From: an uncultured Hyphomonas sp.
Lineage (GTDB): Bacteria; Pseudomonadota; Alphaproteobacteria; Caulobacterales; Hyphomonadaceae
Assembly: GCF_963677035.1 (NCBI RefSeq)
Contig: NZ_OY781472.1
Coordinates: forward strand, 434,001-498,000
Length of the DNA stretch: 64,000 nucleotides
Direction of reading: 5' to 3'
The notes beneath the pieces are model-generated. The model was not told where the DNA came from. It made no database searches and saw nothing but the letters and a program-made list of their open reading frames with translations. How positions within the stretch are numbered: the first letter of the stretch is position 1; every line of letters starts with the position of its first letter. Of this stretch, positions 42,959 through 52,226 are shown one piece after another. Both the position numbers and the translations under genes were made by a program.

Positions 42959-43558
42959 TTACAGAATGCGGCACGCCTCATCGAACGCCAGACGCGGCGA
43001 GCGGTCGAAGATGGTCGTGCGGTCACCATGGCCGATATTGCAGATGAAGTTCGCCTTCCAGTTCTTCATCTCGCCGTCCTGGCTTTCGAAGAACTCCTTG
43101 TTGACGGCATCCATGTCGAAACCGGACATCGGGCCGCAATCGAGGCCAAGCGAGCGGGCCGCCAGCATCAGGTAAGCGCCCTGCAGCGTCCCGTTCCGGA
43201 AGGCGGTCTCTTCCTTGATGTGGTGGAACCAGTCTTTCGCTTCCGGCGCGTGGGGGAAGAGTTGCGGGATCTTCTCGTGGAACTCCATGTCGTAGGCGAT
43301 GATCACCGTCCACGGAGCTTTCTGCGTTTTCTCACGGTTTCCTTCCGACATCAGCGGCACAAGGCGCGCCTTGCCCTCTTCGGAACTGATGAACACGAAC
43401 CGCGCCGGGGAATTGTTGGCGCTGGTCGGGCCCAGTTTCGCAAGATCGTATACAGCCCGGACCAGAACTTCCGGCACCTCTTCCTCACGCCAGCCATTAT
43501 AGGAACGCGCATCGCGAAAAATCACGTCCAGTGCATGGTCGTTCACAGGGTGGGCCAT
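42959..43558 (-). CDS. Nitroreductase family protein, malonic-semialdehyde-reductase (RutE)-like
   Basis: A 199-residue FMN-dependent oxidoreductase. ATG 43558 is chosen since AAGGA lies eight bases upstream. It follows the RutE/HadB branch: FRDARSYNGWREEEVPEVLVRAVYDLAKLGPTSANNSPARFVF shows the FMN arginine and the GPTSANxxP motif, and SLGLDCGPMSGFD is the second flavin contact. RutE reduces malonic semialdehyde in pyrimidine degradation; no other rut gene is near, so general quinone/nitro reduction is equally likely. It is 13 bp upstream of tsaB on the same strand. Confidence 0.82.
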   Translation of the reverse strand: MAHPVNDHALDVIFRDARSYNGWREEEVPEVLVRAVYDLAKLGPTSANNSPARFVFISSEEGKARLVPLMSEGNREKTQKAPWTVIIAYDMEFHEKIPQLFPHAPEAKDWFHHIKEETAFRNGTLQGAYLMLAARSLGLDCGPMSGFDMDAVNKEFFESQDGEMKNWKANFICNIGHGDRTTIFDRSPRLAFDEACRIL

Positions 43559-43630
43559 CGGGATATTCCTTCTGCTTCTGGGAAAGATGCGGCCCGTCTT
43601 CACGCGAGCCGTCAAAATGTCAGATCGAAC

Positions 43631-44209
43631 CTAGAGGACGGCTTCGACCGCCGTCACTTCCGGCACATACGTCTTCAGCATGTTCTCGATGCCCTGCTTC
43701 AGAGTCATCGTCGATGACGGGCAGCCGGCACAGGCCCCGCGCATCGACAGGTGGACGATGCCGGTATCCGGTTCAAATCGGTGGAAAATGATGTCGCCGC
43801 CGTCCTGCGCCACGGCCGGACGCACGCGCGTCTCGATCAGCTCACGGATCTCCTCGACGATCTCGGCCGCTTCACCCTCATAGGTTACGTCGGCCTCAGA
43901 CGAGGCGGATGGTTCGGCGCCGTCTTCCACGACCGGCAGACCAGCCATGTAATGATCCATGATCGCGGCCAGCACCATCGGCTTCACATGCCGCCAGTCC
44001 TTGTCTTCCGCCTTGTTGATCGACACGAAATCATTGCCGAGGAACACACGCTCAACCCCGTCGACCTGGAACAGCGCACGGGCCAGCAGGCTGATGCGCG
44101 CGCTGGCAACGTCCGGAAAGTCGAACGGGCCGCGGTCGCCTGCCACCTCATGTCCCGGCAGGAATTTGATCGTGTCCGGGTTGGGAGTCGGTTCGGTTTG
44201 AATGAACAT
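43631..44209 (-). CDS. NifU-family Fe-S scaffold/carrier protein (Nfu)
   Basis: A 192-residue iron-sulfur cluster carrier with an N-terminal Nfu_N domain (MFIQTEPTPNPDTIKFLPG) and a C-terminal NifU domain (about 115-187). The cluster-binding cysteines are C160 and C163 in GACAGCPSSTMTLKQGIENML. Layout and length match mitochondrial NFU1 and alphaproteobacterial homologues, which deliver 4Fe-4S clusters to client enzymes such as lipoyl synthase. It lies upstream of the nitroreductase gene (72 bp), on the same strand. Confidence 0.92.
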   Translation of the reverse strand: MFIQTEPTPNPDTIKFLPGHEVAGDRGPFDFPDVASARISLLARALFQVDGVERVFLGNDFVSINKAEDKDWRHVKPMVLAAIMDHYMAGLPVVEDGAEPSASSEADVTYEGEAAEIVEEIRELIETRVRPAVAQDGGDIIFHRFEPDTGIVHLSMRGACAGCPSSTMTLKQGIENMLKTYVPEVTAVEAVL

Positions 44210-44303
44210 CGCCGCCTGCCCTTTCTGTCAAAAGCTTCACCTGCGCAACAGATGGCGCGGACGGGCAGTGGTATCAAGGGCCGAAAGGCTTAAGACGCCA
44301 GCC

Positions 44304-45380
44304 TCAGTGAGCCGCGCCGGCCATGGCCGGGTCGAGCTGGGCCACTTCTTCGCCGGTTTCGGACGCCTCAGGTGGCGGCAGAGGCTGGTCGAGACGCTCG
44401 GCCAGCTCCAGCGAGGTCTGCTGGGCACCGCGCAGGAAGAAGCCAAGGCTGGCGAGATGGTTGGCCATGATGGCGCCATCGCCTTTCTGGTTGGAGACGA
44501 CCAGCGGGCGGATCCGGGCCGCACGCGTCCAGGCCGCTTCGGCCTTGTCATAGGCGGCCATGGTTTCGGCGTCGGCCAGGCTGTCCCGATCCGCCAGACG
44601 GGCCGCTTTCAGCATCTGAAGGGCGATGTGAGCGCGGGCCTTGGCGCCGTAGAAGACGCGGATGTCCTGCTTGGAGGCGGGCCAGCCGGTCGATTCCTGA
44701 TAGATCTGGGTGGACAGGTCGTCCTGATCTGCTTGCGCCCAGCCTGCGAACATGCGGGCTTCGTCCGCGGCCAGCACCCGGCGGTCAGCGACATTCACGA
44801 GGCCGCGGCTGGCACGGGAGTCAAAGCGGTTGAGCGCCTCGGCCGCAGCGGTCAGACGCGGGCGCATGTCTTCGCCGGGAATGCCGTGCAGCAAACGCGA
44901 GGCGGCAATGAGATCCGCATCGGGCTCGCCATTCTCATCGGGAATGGCAGCGGCCGCCATGCGGGTAAATTCGGAGAGACCGTTCGCCGTGGCTTCCTGC
45001 CAGGCGGGCATCGCCGTCAGCCGGGCCTGCGGGTGCCAGTTAGGCTTGTCGTCGGCCCAGCCCTTCCCTTCCAGTTCGCGCGCAATCTTGGTGATCGCGA
45101 TGCCGGATTCCGGGAAGGCCCATGCCTGGCCTTTCGCGAAGACGATGTCGGAATCGTCGATCTTGTGAGACATGATCACGGAGGCCGGATAAGCGCCGAC
45201 CAGCGCGAACAGGAGGCTCAGCTTGAAAAGGAAAATCATACGGCGCCAGAAGCCGCGGAAGACAAACATGATCGGATGCGGCTCTGCCTCGTCCAGTTCA
45301 CGCAGGTGCTCTTCGGACACCTCGCTGAGATCTGGTCCCTCTTCGAGATAGGCAGCGTGCAAGCGGCTGTCGAAGGCCAT
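44304..45380 (-). CDS. DUF2333-like membrane-anchored protein
   Basis: A 358-residue protein. The N-terminal 35 residues are acidic and cytoplasmic (residues 12-32 rich in Glu), followed by one membrane helix at about 50-69 (FLFKLSLLFALVGAYPASVIM). The remaining 290 residues are periplasmic and helical. PAWQEATANGLSEFTRMAAA and DADLIAASRLLHG resemble the DUF2333 pattern (AWQxxxxxxLxxFxxxLxx...DxDLxxAxxxL); I regard that as a probable, not certain, match. Function unknown. A CtrA-type site 67-83 bases upstream of the ATG suggests cell-cycle control. Confidence 0.6.
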   Translation of the reverse strand: MAFDSRLHAAYLEEGPDLSEVSEEHLRELDEAEPHPIMFVFRGFWRRMIFLFKLSLLFALVGAYPASVIMSHKIDDSDIVFAKGQAWAFPESGIAITKIARELEGKGWADDKPNWHPQARLTAMPAWQEATANGLSEFTRMAAAAIPDENGEPDADLIAASRLLHGIPGEDMRPRLTAAAEALNRFDSRASRGLVNVADRRVLAADEARMFAGWAQADQDDLSTQIYQESTGWPASKQDIRVFYGAKARAHIALQMLKAARLADRDSLADAETMAAYDKAEAAWTRAARIRPLVVSNQKGDGAIMANHLASLGFFLRGAQQTSLELAERLDQPLPPPEASETGEEVAQLDPAMAGAAH

Positions 45381-45445
45381 ACTTTACAAATCCCCGGCTC
45401 TGGCGCGGTGTTGCTTCCAGATCACTATGCTTCCAATCACGGCAT

Positions 45446-45469
45446 TTTAACAGCTCATTAACTGTTAAA
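45446..45469 (-). promoter_or_regulatory. CtrA-type site inside a palindrome, upstream of the DUF2333-like gene
   Basis: Positions 45447-45462 read TTAACAGCTCATTAAC, an exact match to the CtrA consensus TTAA-N7-TTAAC. They lie within a 24-bp inverted repeat, TTTAACAG (45446-45453) and CTGTTAAA (45462-45469). The site is 67-83 bases upstream of the ATG at 45380. It could also serve the opposite direction, but no rightward gene follows. Confidence 0.55.
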
Positions 45470-45570
45470 TGTCCGCAACCTGGGGGATTGCACGCAAAAG
45501 CCGCGCCAGAGGCGCCGGAGATGTCAAATTTCAGCGCAAACCGGGGCTGTCCGCCGTCGGATCAAGCGGC

Positions 45571-46029
45571 TCAGTCGCCGAGGCCTTTGACCTCAGCGCT
45601 GGTCACCACGGTCTGAGAGGTGCCATCCGAATCACGGAAATCCAGGGAGAGATCGACCGTGTCGCCGACCGCCAGCGCCGGATCGAGACCGAACAGCATC
45701 AGGTGGTTGCCGCCCCGCTGCAGCACGATGGGGTCTCCCTCGGATGCGGTGAAGCTGTCCACCTGGCGCATCTGCATGACACCGTCTTCCATCGACATGG
45801 TGTGCAGTTCCACGCGGTCTGCGGCATCGGTGGACGCGCCGACCAGCTCTACCGGGGCGCCGGTGACATAGGCCGTCAGGCCGCCGCCGGCGACATCGCG
45901 CCCGGCAGGCGGTTTGATAACAAAGGCGTCCTTCACTTCAATCACGGACTCTTCGGCGGGCGCCTTGGCCGGGCCGGAACAGGCCGCCAGCATCAGGGCG
46001 GCGGCAGGAATCAAAACGCGAAACAGCAT
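45571..46029 (-). CDS. Copper chaperone PCu(A)C family protein
   Basis: A 152-residue periplasmic copper chaperone that delivers Cu(I) to the CuA/CuB sites of cytochrome oxidase. ATG 46029 is chosen since AAGGA lies eight bases upstream; it opens a lipoprotein-like signal ending LAACSG. The copper motif is visible as ELHTMSMEDGVMQM (first His and Met) and GGNHLMLFGL (second His and Met), fitting H(M)x10Mx21HxM in outline. No cytochrome oxidase or SCO gene is adjacent. Confidence 0.87.
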   Translation of the reverse strand: MLFRVLIPAAALMLAACSGPAKAPAEESVIEVKDAFVIKPPAGRDVAGGGLTAYVTGAPVELVGASTDAADRVELHTMSMEDGVMQMRQVDSFTASEGDPIVLQRGGNHLMLFGLDPALAVGDTVDLSLDFRDSDGTSQTVVTSAEVKGLGD

Positions 46030-46123
46030 GGAACACATCCTTTCAGAATCTGCGCGCAAGTCGTAGCCCGCCCGCCGGGCGGGTCAATGTGCCGGATTGG
46101 CACGCTGGCGGGCCAGGCAGATG

Positions 46124-47164
46124 TCAGGGCCGCCAGTATCCGACGGCACGGCGCACGTCTTCCATGACCGGTGCGGCGATGGCGTCGGCTTTCTCTGCCC
46201 CGTCGCGCAGAATGGCGTCGATGCCGGATTGATCTGCAAGGATGTCGCGGAAGCGCTGCGTGATCGGGGCGAGATGCGCCACCATCGCATCGGCCAGCGC
46301 CGGCTTGAACACGCCGAAGCCCTTGCCGCCATATTCGGACAGGACCTGCTCAGTCGTCAGCCCGCTCACGGCGGAATAGATGCCGACAAGATTCTCGACT
46401 TCCGGGCGCCCTTTCAGGCCGTCCACTTCGGACGGCATATCGCCTTCCAGATCGGTCTTGGCCTTCTTGATTTTCTTGGCGATCAAATCAGCATCGTCGA
46501 CCAGATTGATGCGCGACAGATCCGACGGGTCGGACTTGGACATCTTCTTTGTGCCGTCCTTCAGGCTCATGATCCGCGCGCCGGGGCCCTTGATCAGCGG
46601 TTCCGGCAGCGGGAAGAAACCCGGTACGTCGTATTCGCGATTGAACCGGTCGGCGATGTCACGGCTGAGTTCCAGATGCTGCTTCTGGTCCTCGCCCACA
46701 GGCACATGCGTTGCCTTGTAGGCCAGGATGTCAGCTGCCTGCAGGACCGGATAGGTGAACAGGCCGACGGAGGCCCGCTCGGCATCCTTGCCGGCCTTGT
46801 CCTTGAACTGGGTCATCCGCTCGACCCAGCCCATGCGGGCGACGCAGTTGAACACCCAGGCGAGTTCGGCATGGGCCGGCACGGACGACTGGGCGTAGAC
46901 AATCGATTTCTTCGGGTCGATGCCGCAGGCGATGAACGCCGCCGCGATCTGGCGGGTCTGGTCGGCCAGCACCCCCTTCTCCACCGGCATGGTGATCGCG
47001 TGCATGTCGACGACGCAATAGACACAATCCCAGCCGTCATTCTGGAGGTCGACGAACTTCTTCAGCGCGCCGAGATAATTGCCGAGGTGGAGGTTACCGG
47101 TCGGCTGGATACCAGAGAAGACCCGCTGGGGGCCGGTGTAGGCGGGGGTGTTTGTGTCAGTCAT
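46124..47164 (-). CDS. trpS: Tryptophan--tRNA ligase
   Basis: A 346-residue class I aminoacyl-tRNA synthetase. The HIGH-like motif is in [18 protein letters not shown] (TGNLHLGNY), and KMSKS is exact in [18 protein letters not shown]-type helix is replaced by [15 protein letters not shown], and [22 protein letters not shown] is typical of bacterial TrpRS. Start: ATG 47164 is preferred over the TTG six bases before. It is followed by nothing of its own strand for 95 bp (PCuAC gene). It shares the strand with murJ and glnD, which precede it. Confidence 0.96.
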   Translation of the reverse strand: MTDTNTPAYTGPQRVFSGIQPTGNLHLGNYLGALKKFVDLQNDGWDCVYCVVDMHAITMPVEKGVLADQTRQIAAAFIACGIDPKKSIVYAQSSVPAHAELAWVFNCVARMGWVERMTQFKDKAGKDAERASVGLFTYPVLQAADILAYKATHVPVGEDQKQHLELSRDIADRFNREYDVPGFFPLPEPLIKGPGARIMSLKDGTKKMSKSDPSDLSRINLVDDADLIAKKIKKAKTDLEGDMPSEVDGLKGRPEVENLVGIYSAVSGLTTEQVLSEYGGKGFGVFKPALADAMVAHLAPITQRFRDILADQSGIDAILRDGAEKADAIAAPVMEDVRRAVGYWRP

Positions 47165-47188
47165 GCGCAAGCGCTGTAACCGATTTAC

Positions 47189-48745
47189 CTAGCGGCGCAA
47201 GGCCTGCGTAATGTCGCGGGGACGGATCGCACCGGTCAGGAAGGCCGCAACCGCATAGATCAGGCCGCCGGCGAGGATCACAATTGCAGCCGCCAGCGCG
47301 CGCGAGTCGATGATATTGTCCCTCACCCACTGGAAATTGTGCACCATGAACCAGACCACCCCGGCCATCAGGCCGCTGGCGATCAAGGCGCGCAGCGTGC
47401 GCGACACCAGAACCGGGCCCGGCCTGTACCAGCCGCGCGCTGCCAGCGTCGTGCCCAGCAGCAGAGCGTTCACCCAGGCGGCCACCGATGTGGCGATGGC
47501 GAGGCCGACAAAGCCGAGCTGCCCCTGACTGTTCAGCCAGAAGAACAGGCCTGCGCCGAGCGAAGTGTTGATGGCCACCGAAGTCAGCGCGAACCGCATC
47601 GGGGTCTTCGTGTCTTCCCGGGCGAAAAAGGCCGGCGCCAGCACCTTGATCAGCACAAAAGCCGGCACGCCCCAGGCATAGTGGAACAGGGCCCCGCCGG
47701 ACGCTTCGGCATCCGATTGCAGGAACGCCCCGCGCACGAAGAAGGCATCGATCAGGAAAACCGGGGCGACCAGCAGCGCCGCAGCGGCCGGAAGCGTCAG
47801 CGCCATGGCGAGGCCGATCCCCTCGTCCATCGTCGCCTGGCTGCCTGCGTGATCCTCGCTGCGCGCGGCCCGGCTGAGACGCGGCAGGATGGCGACGCCG
47901 ACCGCGACACCGACCAGTCCGAGCGGCAGCTGGTAAAGCCGGTCGGCTGTGTAGAGCCATGACTTGGCCGCCTGTTCGAAACTTGCCAGCGACTGGCTGA
48001 CGATGATGTTGATCTGCGTACCCGACGCCGCGATCGTGCCCGGCACGGCCAGCGCCATGACCCGGCGCACGGCTGGCGTGATACGCGGCCAGCCGATCAG
48101 GCTGAGATGCACCTTCTGGCGGGTGACGCCCCACCAGAGCAAGGCCACCTGAAGCACGCCCGCGATCAGGACCGCGACCGCCGCAGCCTTGGACACGACC
48201 TCCGGCACGTTCGAAAAGAGCGCCGCGGGGATAAGGCAGAGGTTCAGCAGCGTCGGCGCACCGGACGAAAGGACGAACCGCTGGCCGGAATTCAGCACGC
48301 CTGACAGCAGCGCCGCCAGCGCCATACAGCTGAGGTATGGCATCGTGATCCGTGTCAGGAGCACGGCGAGATTGTAGTGCACATGGTCGTCCGCCTGCCC
48401 GCCATGGATGATCAGCAGCACCCAGGGCATGAAGATCTGCGCCAGAATGGTCAGCGCGGCGGTGAAGGCGAAAAGCACCCGCAGGGCTTCCTGCGCCACG
48501 GCCTGCGCGGCCTCCGGCCCTTCGGCCTCCAGCGTGCGGGCATAGATCGGCACGAAGGCCGACGCGAACGCACCCTCTGCAAAGATGCGGCGGAACAGGT
48601 TCGGGAATTGCTGGGCCGTCACCCAGGCATCATTGATCGGCCCCGCGCCCAGCTTCGCCACCAGCAGGATATCCCGGGCAAAACCAAGGATACGGCTGCC
48701 CAGCGTCAGCGAAGATTGCACCAGGGTGTTGCGGGCGATACTCAT
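47189..48745 (-). CDS. murJ: Lipid II flippase MurJ
   Basis: A 518-residue MOP-superfamily membrane protein with about 14 helices that flips lipid II for peptidoglycan synthesis. MurJ features: LTLGSRILGFARDILLVAKLGAGPINDAWVTAQQFPNLFRRIFAEGAFASAFVP contains the conserved Arg residues and the GxFxxAFxP motif. Also visible are LPRLSRAAR and FFVRGAF...VLAPAFFAREDTKTPMRFA (FYAxxDTKTP). It lies between glnD and trpS on the same strand with short spacers (22 and 24 bp), as in other alphaproteobacteria. Confidence 0.95.
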   Translation of the reverse strand: MSIARNTLVQSSLTLGSRILGFARDILLVAKLGAGPINDAWVTAQQFPNLFRRIFAEGAFASAFVPIYARTLEAEGPEAAQAVAQEALRVLFAFTAALTILAQIFMPWVLLIIHGGQADDHVHYNLAVLLTRITMPYLSCMALAALLSGVLNSGQRFVLSSGAPTLLNLCLIPAALFSNVPEVVSKAAAVAVLIAGVLQVALLWWGVTRQKVHLSLIGWPRITPAVRRVMALAVPGTIAASGTQINIIVSQSLASFEQAAKSWLYTADRLYQLPLGLVGVAVGVAILPRLSRAARSEDHAGSQATMDEGIGLAMALTLPAAAALLVAPVFLIDAFFVRGAFLQSDAEASGGALFHYAWGVPAFVLIKVLAPAFFAREDTKTPMRFALTSVAINTSLGAGLFFWLNSQGQLGFVGLAIATSVAAWVNALLLGTTLAARGWYRPGPVLVSRTLRALIASGLMAGVVWFMVHNFQWVRDNIIDSRALAAAIVILAGGLIYAVAAFLTGAIRPRDITQALRR

Positions 48746-48767
48746 GGGGCCTGTCGTGCAGGGGTTC

Positions 48768-51614
48768 TCAGAAACTGTCTACGGCCCGCGACCGGCGCAG
48801 CTTCCGGGCCGGCGTGTGCGGGGCGTCCGGTTCATGGCGGCCCAATACGTCAAGAAGCTGTTCGCGCAGGGACTCTTTGAGGGCGGTATCCTGCTCCAGC
48901 TTCTGGCCGTCTTCCGTCTGCACATAGAAGGCATCGAACATGCGCTCACCAAACGAGCCGACATGCGCCGAATGGATCGAGACACCGGCATCGGCCAGGC
49001 AGTTCGCCACATCGTAGAGCAGCGCCGGCCGGTCGCGCCCGGCAATGTCGATGACCGTATGGTCGGCCGAAAGATCGTCCCGGATCTGCACCGAAGGATG
49101 CACCAGGAAGGCGGCTTGCCGGCGGCCCAGACGTTCACGCACCGACATATCCACAACCTGTCCGGCCAGCACCTTGTGCAGGTCCGCCTGCAGGCGTTCC
49201 AGCCGGGCCGGGTCGTCCTTGCCGAACGGCTTGTCTTGAATGTCGTGCAGCATGAAGACGTCGATGATGCCGCCTTCGCGGCTGGTATAGACCTGCGCCG
49301 CGATAATGTTCGCGCCATTGTGAGCGATCGTCCCGGCAAGGTCTGCGAACAGGCCGGGCCGGTCTGCGCCTGAGACGAACAAGGCCATCGCCCCGCCGGC
49401 CAGCGACAGGCGGTGATGGACCTGATTGCCACCGCCGTTCAGGGCCTGTGCATGCCAGGCGAGATCCTCGATGTCGAAGCCGGTCCAGTAAGCCGTCTCC
49501 ATTTCCAGCATCAGCGCAGGCACCGCGCCCAGCCGGTCAACCAGATCGGTCTGGCGGCGTTCGGCGCGGGCTTCGAGTTCGGCTTGCACGCCGGCCTCAT
49601 CGGTCCGGTCTCCGCGCAGCGCGGCGGCTGTATTGTGGTAAAGGTCTGTCAGCAGCTGGCCTTTCCAGGCATTCCACACACCGGGACCGACAGCCTTGAT
49701 GTCGGCAATCGTGAGAATGTAGAGCAGGCGCAACCGCTCCAGAGAGCCAACCATTTCCGTAAATTTGGTCACGGTCCGCGGATCGGAAATGTCCCGCTTC
49801 TGCGCCGTCTCGCTCATCTCCAGATGGTGGCCCACCAGCCAGGAGACGAGCTCCGTTTCGTCTTCCGACAGGCCAAGGCGTTCACAGGCTTTCCGGGAGG
49901 TCTTCATGCCGGCAATCTGCTGGTCGCCCTTCCCTTTGCCGGTGTCGTGCAAAAGCATGGCGAGGTAGAGCGCCCGGCGGTTCTCGATCAGGCCGAACAG
50001 CTCCCCCACAAGTTTGATGGGGTGCTCATCACGGCCATATTCCATCTCTGCGATGGCTTCCACGGCGCGGATCGTGTGCTCGTCCACCGTATAATGGTGG
50101 TACATGTTGAACTGGGTCTGCGCGACGATGCCGCCAAATTCCGGGATTGCCCGCCCCAGAACCCCTGCTTCGTTCATCCGGCGCAGAATACGGCCGGGGT
50201 CGTTGCCGCCCAGAATGGCGTCGAGGATCAGCGCCTGCGCTTCCGGCTTCTCGCGCGTCCGCTCGTTCAGAGCACGGAGCGCCCGGGTCAGCAGGCTCAG
50301 CGCGTGGGGGTGAATGTCCTTGCCTTCATCGCGCGCCACAATGAACAGGCGCAGCATGTTCAACGGATCGGCCCGCATGGCCTTGTCGTCCTGAACATTG
50401 ATCCGGCCATTATCGATAATGAAGCCCGGCTCATCCAGTTCCACCGGCCCGCGCACCGGCAGGAAGCGGCGCAGGCCTTCCGGCTTTTTCTTCTGGTCCG
50501 CTTCCAGCTTCGCTGCGAGAATCCGCGTCAGGCCGCCAACATCCTTGGTCACAAGGAAGTAGCGCTTCATGAACCGTTCCACGCCCTGCTGACCGCGCCG
50601 GTCACGATAGCCCATGCGGGCCGCGATCTCCGGCTGCAGGTCGAAGCTGAGCCGCTCCTCTGCCCGTCCCGTAACGAAGTGCAGATGGCAGCGCACCGTC
50701 CACAGGAAACGCGCCGCGCGGATAAAAACAGAATACTCATGGTCCGTGAACGGACCGGCCTGCATCACGTCTTCCAGCGTATGCCCGCCATAGGTCTGTT
50801 TGGCGATCCAGTAGAGCGTCTGCAGGTCGCGCAAGCCGCCCTTGCCTTCTTTCAGGTTCGGCTCAACGACATAACGCGCATCGCCCTGGCGCGCGTGGCG
50901 GGTGTCGCGCTCGGCCAGCTTGTCGGCAATGAACTGGGCGTCGCGCCCCTTGACTGCGCCGTCGTGGAAGGCCGCCAGCATCTCTTCGGCCAGCGCCTCG
51001 TCGCCGCAGATATAGCGGGCATCCAGCAGGCTTGTCTTGATGGTCACGTCTTCAAGCGAAAGCTTCACGCAATCGCTTGGCGTACGGAACGCATTGCCGA
51101 CTTTCAGCCCCATGTCCCAAAGGGCATAGAGCATGTATTCGACCACGCTTTCGGTGTGCGGGCTGACCTTGTAGGCACGCAGAAAGAGGAGGTCGGTATC
51201 CGAGGACGGCCCCATCACGCCGCGGCCATAGCCGCCGGTTGCCATGATGGTAATTCGCTCGGCCTGGGTCGGGTTGCGAGCGCGGTGCACATGCGTGGTG
51301 GTGAAATCATAGAGCGCACTGATCACCTCGTCCTGAACGGCGGAGAGGAGCCGCGCGGTGTCCAGCCCGTCGGCGCCCTGCTGCAGGCGCTCCTGCGCGA
51401 TCATGCGGCCGCGGAACATGGCCCCGTGCAACAGGTCCAGCGCCGCCTTGCGCGCCGCCTGAGGGTCGCCGAAATTGTCGAGCGCCGCGGCGGTGAGCTT
51501 CACCCGCAGGGCACGGCCGTCGATGATGTTGGAAATACGCCACTTGCCCGGCCGGCGCAGAAGCGGGCTACGGGTTTCGAGGAGTGTCGGGGCCTTGCTG
51601 GGCGGTAGGGTCAT
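48768..51614 (-). CDS. glnD: Bifunctional uridylyltransferase/uridylyl-removing enzyme GlnD
   Basis: A 948-residue cytosolic nitrogen sensor that uridylylates PII proteins at low glutamine and de-uridylylates them at high glutamine. Domain order: nucleotidyltransferase (about 140-300; TGGYGRGVMGPSSDTDLLFL with GG-x-GR-G and D-x-D), the GlnD linker domain, an HD domain (about 505-640; YHHYTVDEHTIRAVE, LLHDTGKGKGDQQ) and two C-terminal ACT domains (from about 740; AMALFVSGADRPGLFADLAG and VIDIAGRDRPALLYDVAN), which bind glutamine. All expected parts are present. First gene of the glnD-murJ-trpS run. Confidence 0.95.
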   Translation of the reverse strand: MTLPPSKAPTLLETRSPLLRRPGKWRISNIIDGRALRVKLTAAALDNFGDPQAARKAALDLLHGAMFRGRMIAQERLQQGADGLDTARLLSAVQDEVISALYDFTTTHVHRARNPTQAERITIMATGGYGRGVMGPSSDTDLLFLRAYKVSPHTESVVEYMLYALWDMGLKVGNAFRTPSDCVKLSLEDVTIKTSLLDARYICGDEALAEEMLAAFHDGAVKGRDAQFIADKLAERDTRHARQGDARYVVEPNLKEGKGGLRDLQTLYWIAKQTYGGHTLEDVMQAGPFTDHEYSVFIRAARFLWTVRCHLHFVTGRAEERLSFDLQPEIAARMGYRDRRGQQGVERFMKRYFLVTKDVGGLTRILAAKLEADQKKKPEGLRRFLPVRGPVELDEPGFIIDNGRINVQDDKAMRADPLNMLRLFIVARDEGKDIHPHALSLLTRALRALNERTREKPEAQALILDAILGGNDPGRILRRMNEAGVLGRAIPEFGGIVAQTQFNMYHHYTVDEHTIRAVEAIAEMEYGRDEHPIKLVGELFGLIENRRALYLAMLLHDTGKGKGDQQIAGMKTSRKACERLGLSEDETELVSWLVGHHLEMSETAQKRDISDPRTVTKFTEMVGSLERLRLLYILTIADIKAVGPGVWNAWKGQLLTDLYHNTAAALRGDRTDEAGVQAELEARAERRQTDLVDRLGAVPALMLEMETAYWTGFDIEDLAWHAQALNGGGNQVHHRLSLAGGAMALFVSGADRPGLFADLAGTIAHNGANIIAAQVYTSREGGIIDVFMLHDIQDKPFGKDDPARLERLQADLHKVLAGQVVDMSVRERLGRRQAAFLVHPSVQIRDDLSADHTVIDIAGRDRPALLYDVANCLADAGVSIHSAHVGSFGERMFDAFYVQTEDGQKLEQDTALKESLREQLLDVLGRHEPDAPHTPARKLRRSRAVDSF

Positions 51615-51647
51615 GGGGGCTGTCTATAGCAGGTTCCGGGGCGGGTT

Positions 51648-52118
51648 CTATGCACCCTTTTCCATACGAACCGGCAGGATTCGGGACTTCTTCACCACGC
51701 CATAGGCGAAACTGGTCTCGATCGAGGCAATTCCCGGCAGTTTCTGGATCGTATGGCGCACCAGCTGTTCATAATCATCGAGGCTGCTGGCAACGATTCG
51801 CAGCTCATAATCGGCCCCGCCGGTCATCAGGTAACAGTCGAGAATCGCTTCAGTTTCCGCGATTTTCTTCTCAAAGGCCTGTACGTTTTCCTGAGAGTGG
51901 TTGGCGAGCCGGATGCGCACCAGGCAGGTGATGGGGTAGCCGCAGGCTTTCTGGTCGACCAGGGCGGTGTAGCCCTGGATTACCCCTGCAGCCTCCAGAT
52001 TGCGCACGCGGCGCAGGCAGGGTGAAGGCGAGAGCCCCACTTCCTCGGCGAGTTCGAGGTTGGTGAGGCGTCCATCGCGCTGCAGGGCGCGGATAATTCT
52101 GGCATCTATGGCATCCAT
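51648..52118 (-). CDS. Lrp/AsnC family transcriptional regulator
   Basis: A 156-residue feast/famine regulator. The helix-turn-helix is DAIDARIIRALQRDGRLTNLELAEEVGLSPSPCLRRVRNLEAAGVIQGY, read from residue 2; the RAM/AsnC ligand domain follows (VLVRIRL-like strand, CYLMTGGADYELRIVASSLDDYEQ). ATG 52118 gives the normal length. An ATG at 52136 is also in frame but lies inside a perfect palindrome; neither has a Shine-Dalgarno sequence. It is divergent from methionine gamma-lyase and probably controls it, as MdeR does for mdeA in Pseudomonas putida. Confidence 0.88.
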   Translation of the reverse strand: MDAIDARIIRALQRDGRLTNLELAEEVGLSPSPCLRRVRNLEAAGVIQGYTALVDQKACGYPITCLVRIRLANHSQENVQAFEKKIAETEAILDCYLMTGGADYELRIVASSLDDYEQLVRHTIQKLPGIASIETSFAYGVVKKSRILPVRMEKGA

Positions 52119-52129
52119 AACCGACAGTA

Positions 52130-52146
52130 TTGGCATGTTATGCCAA
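52130..52146. promoter_or_regulatory. Perfect palindrome TTGGCATGTTATGCCAA between the lrp-type and mgl genes
   Basis: A 17-bp inverted repeat (7-bp arms, GTT centre) located between the divergent Lrp-type and methionine gamma-lyase genes, 12 bases before the regulator ATG at 52118 and 81 bases before the lyase ATG. Position and symmetry fit an operator for the Lrp-type protein, giving autoregulation and control of the lyase. Confidence 0.6.
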
Positions 52147-52226
52147 TTTACAAGCATTACACGACGCAGTTCGGCACCTCTCACCCACATTGCCATGGTA
52201 GAATCCGCTCAAATACGGAGATCCCC

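Noticed and set aside
49413..51608. Long plus-strand frame (731 codons) opposite glnD, and similar ones opposite oppA (1547-3289), tsaB/rutE-like genes (42095-43717) and dnaX (61868-63580)
   Set aside because: They are antisense to well-supported genes and are produced by the high GC content and codon bias; their translations lack any recognisable domain.
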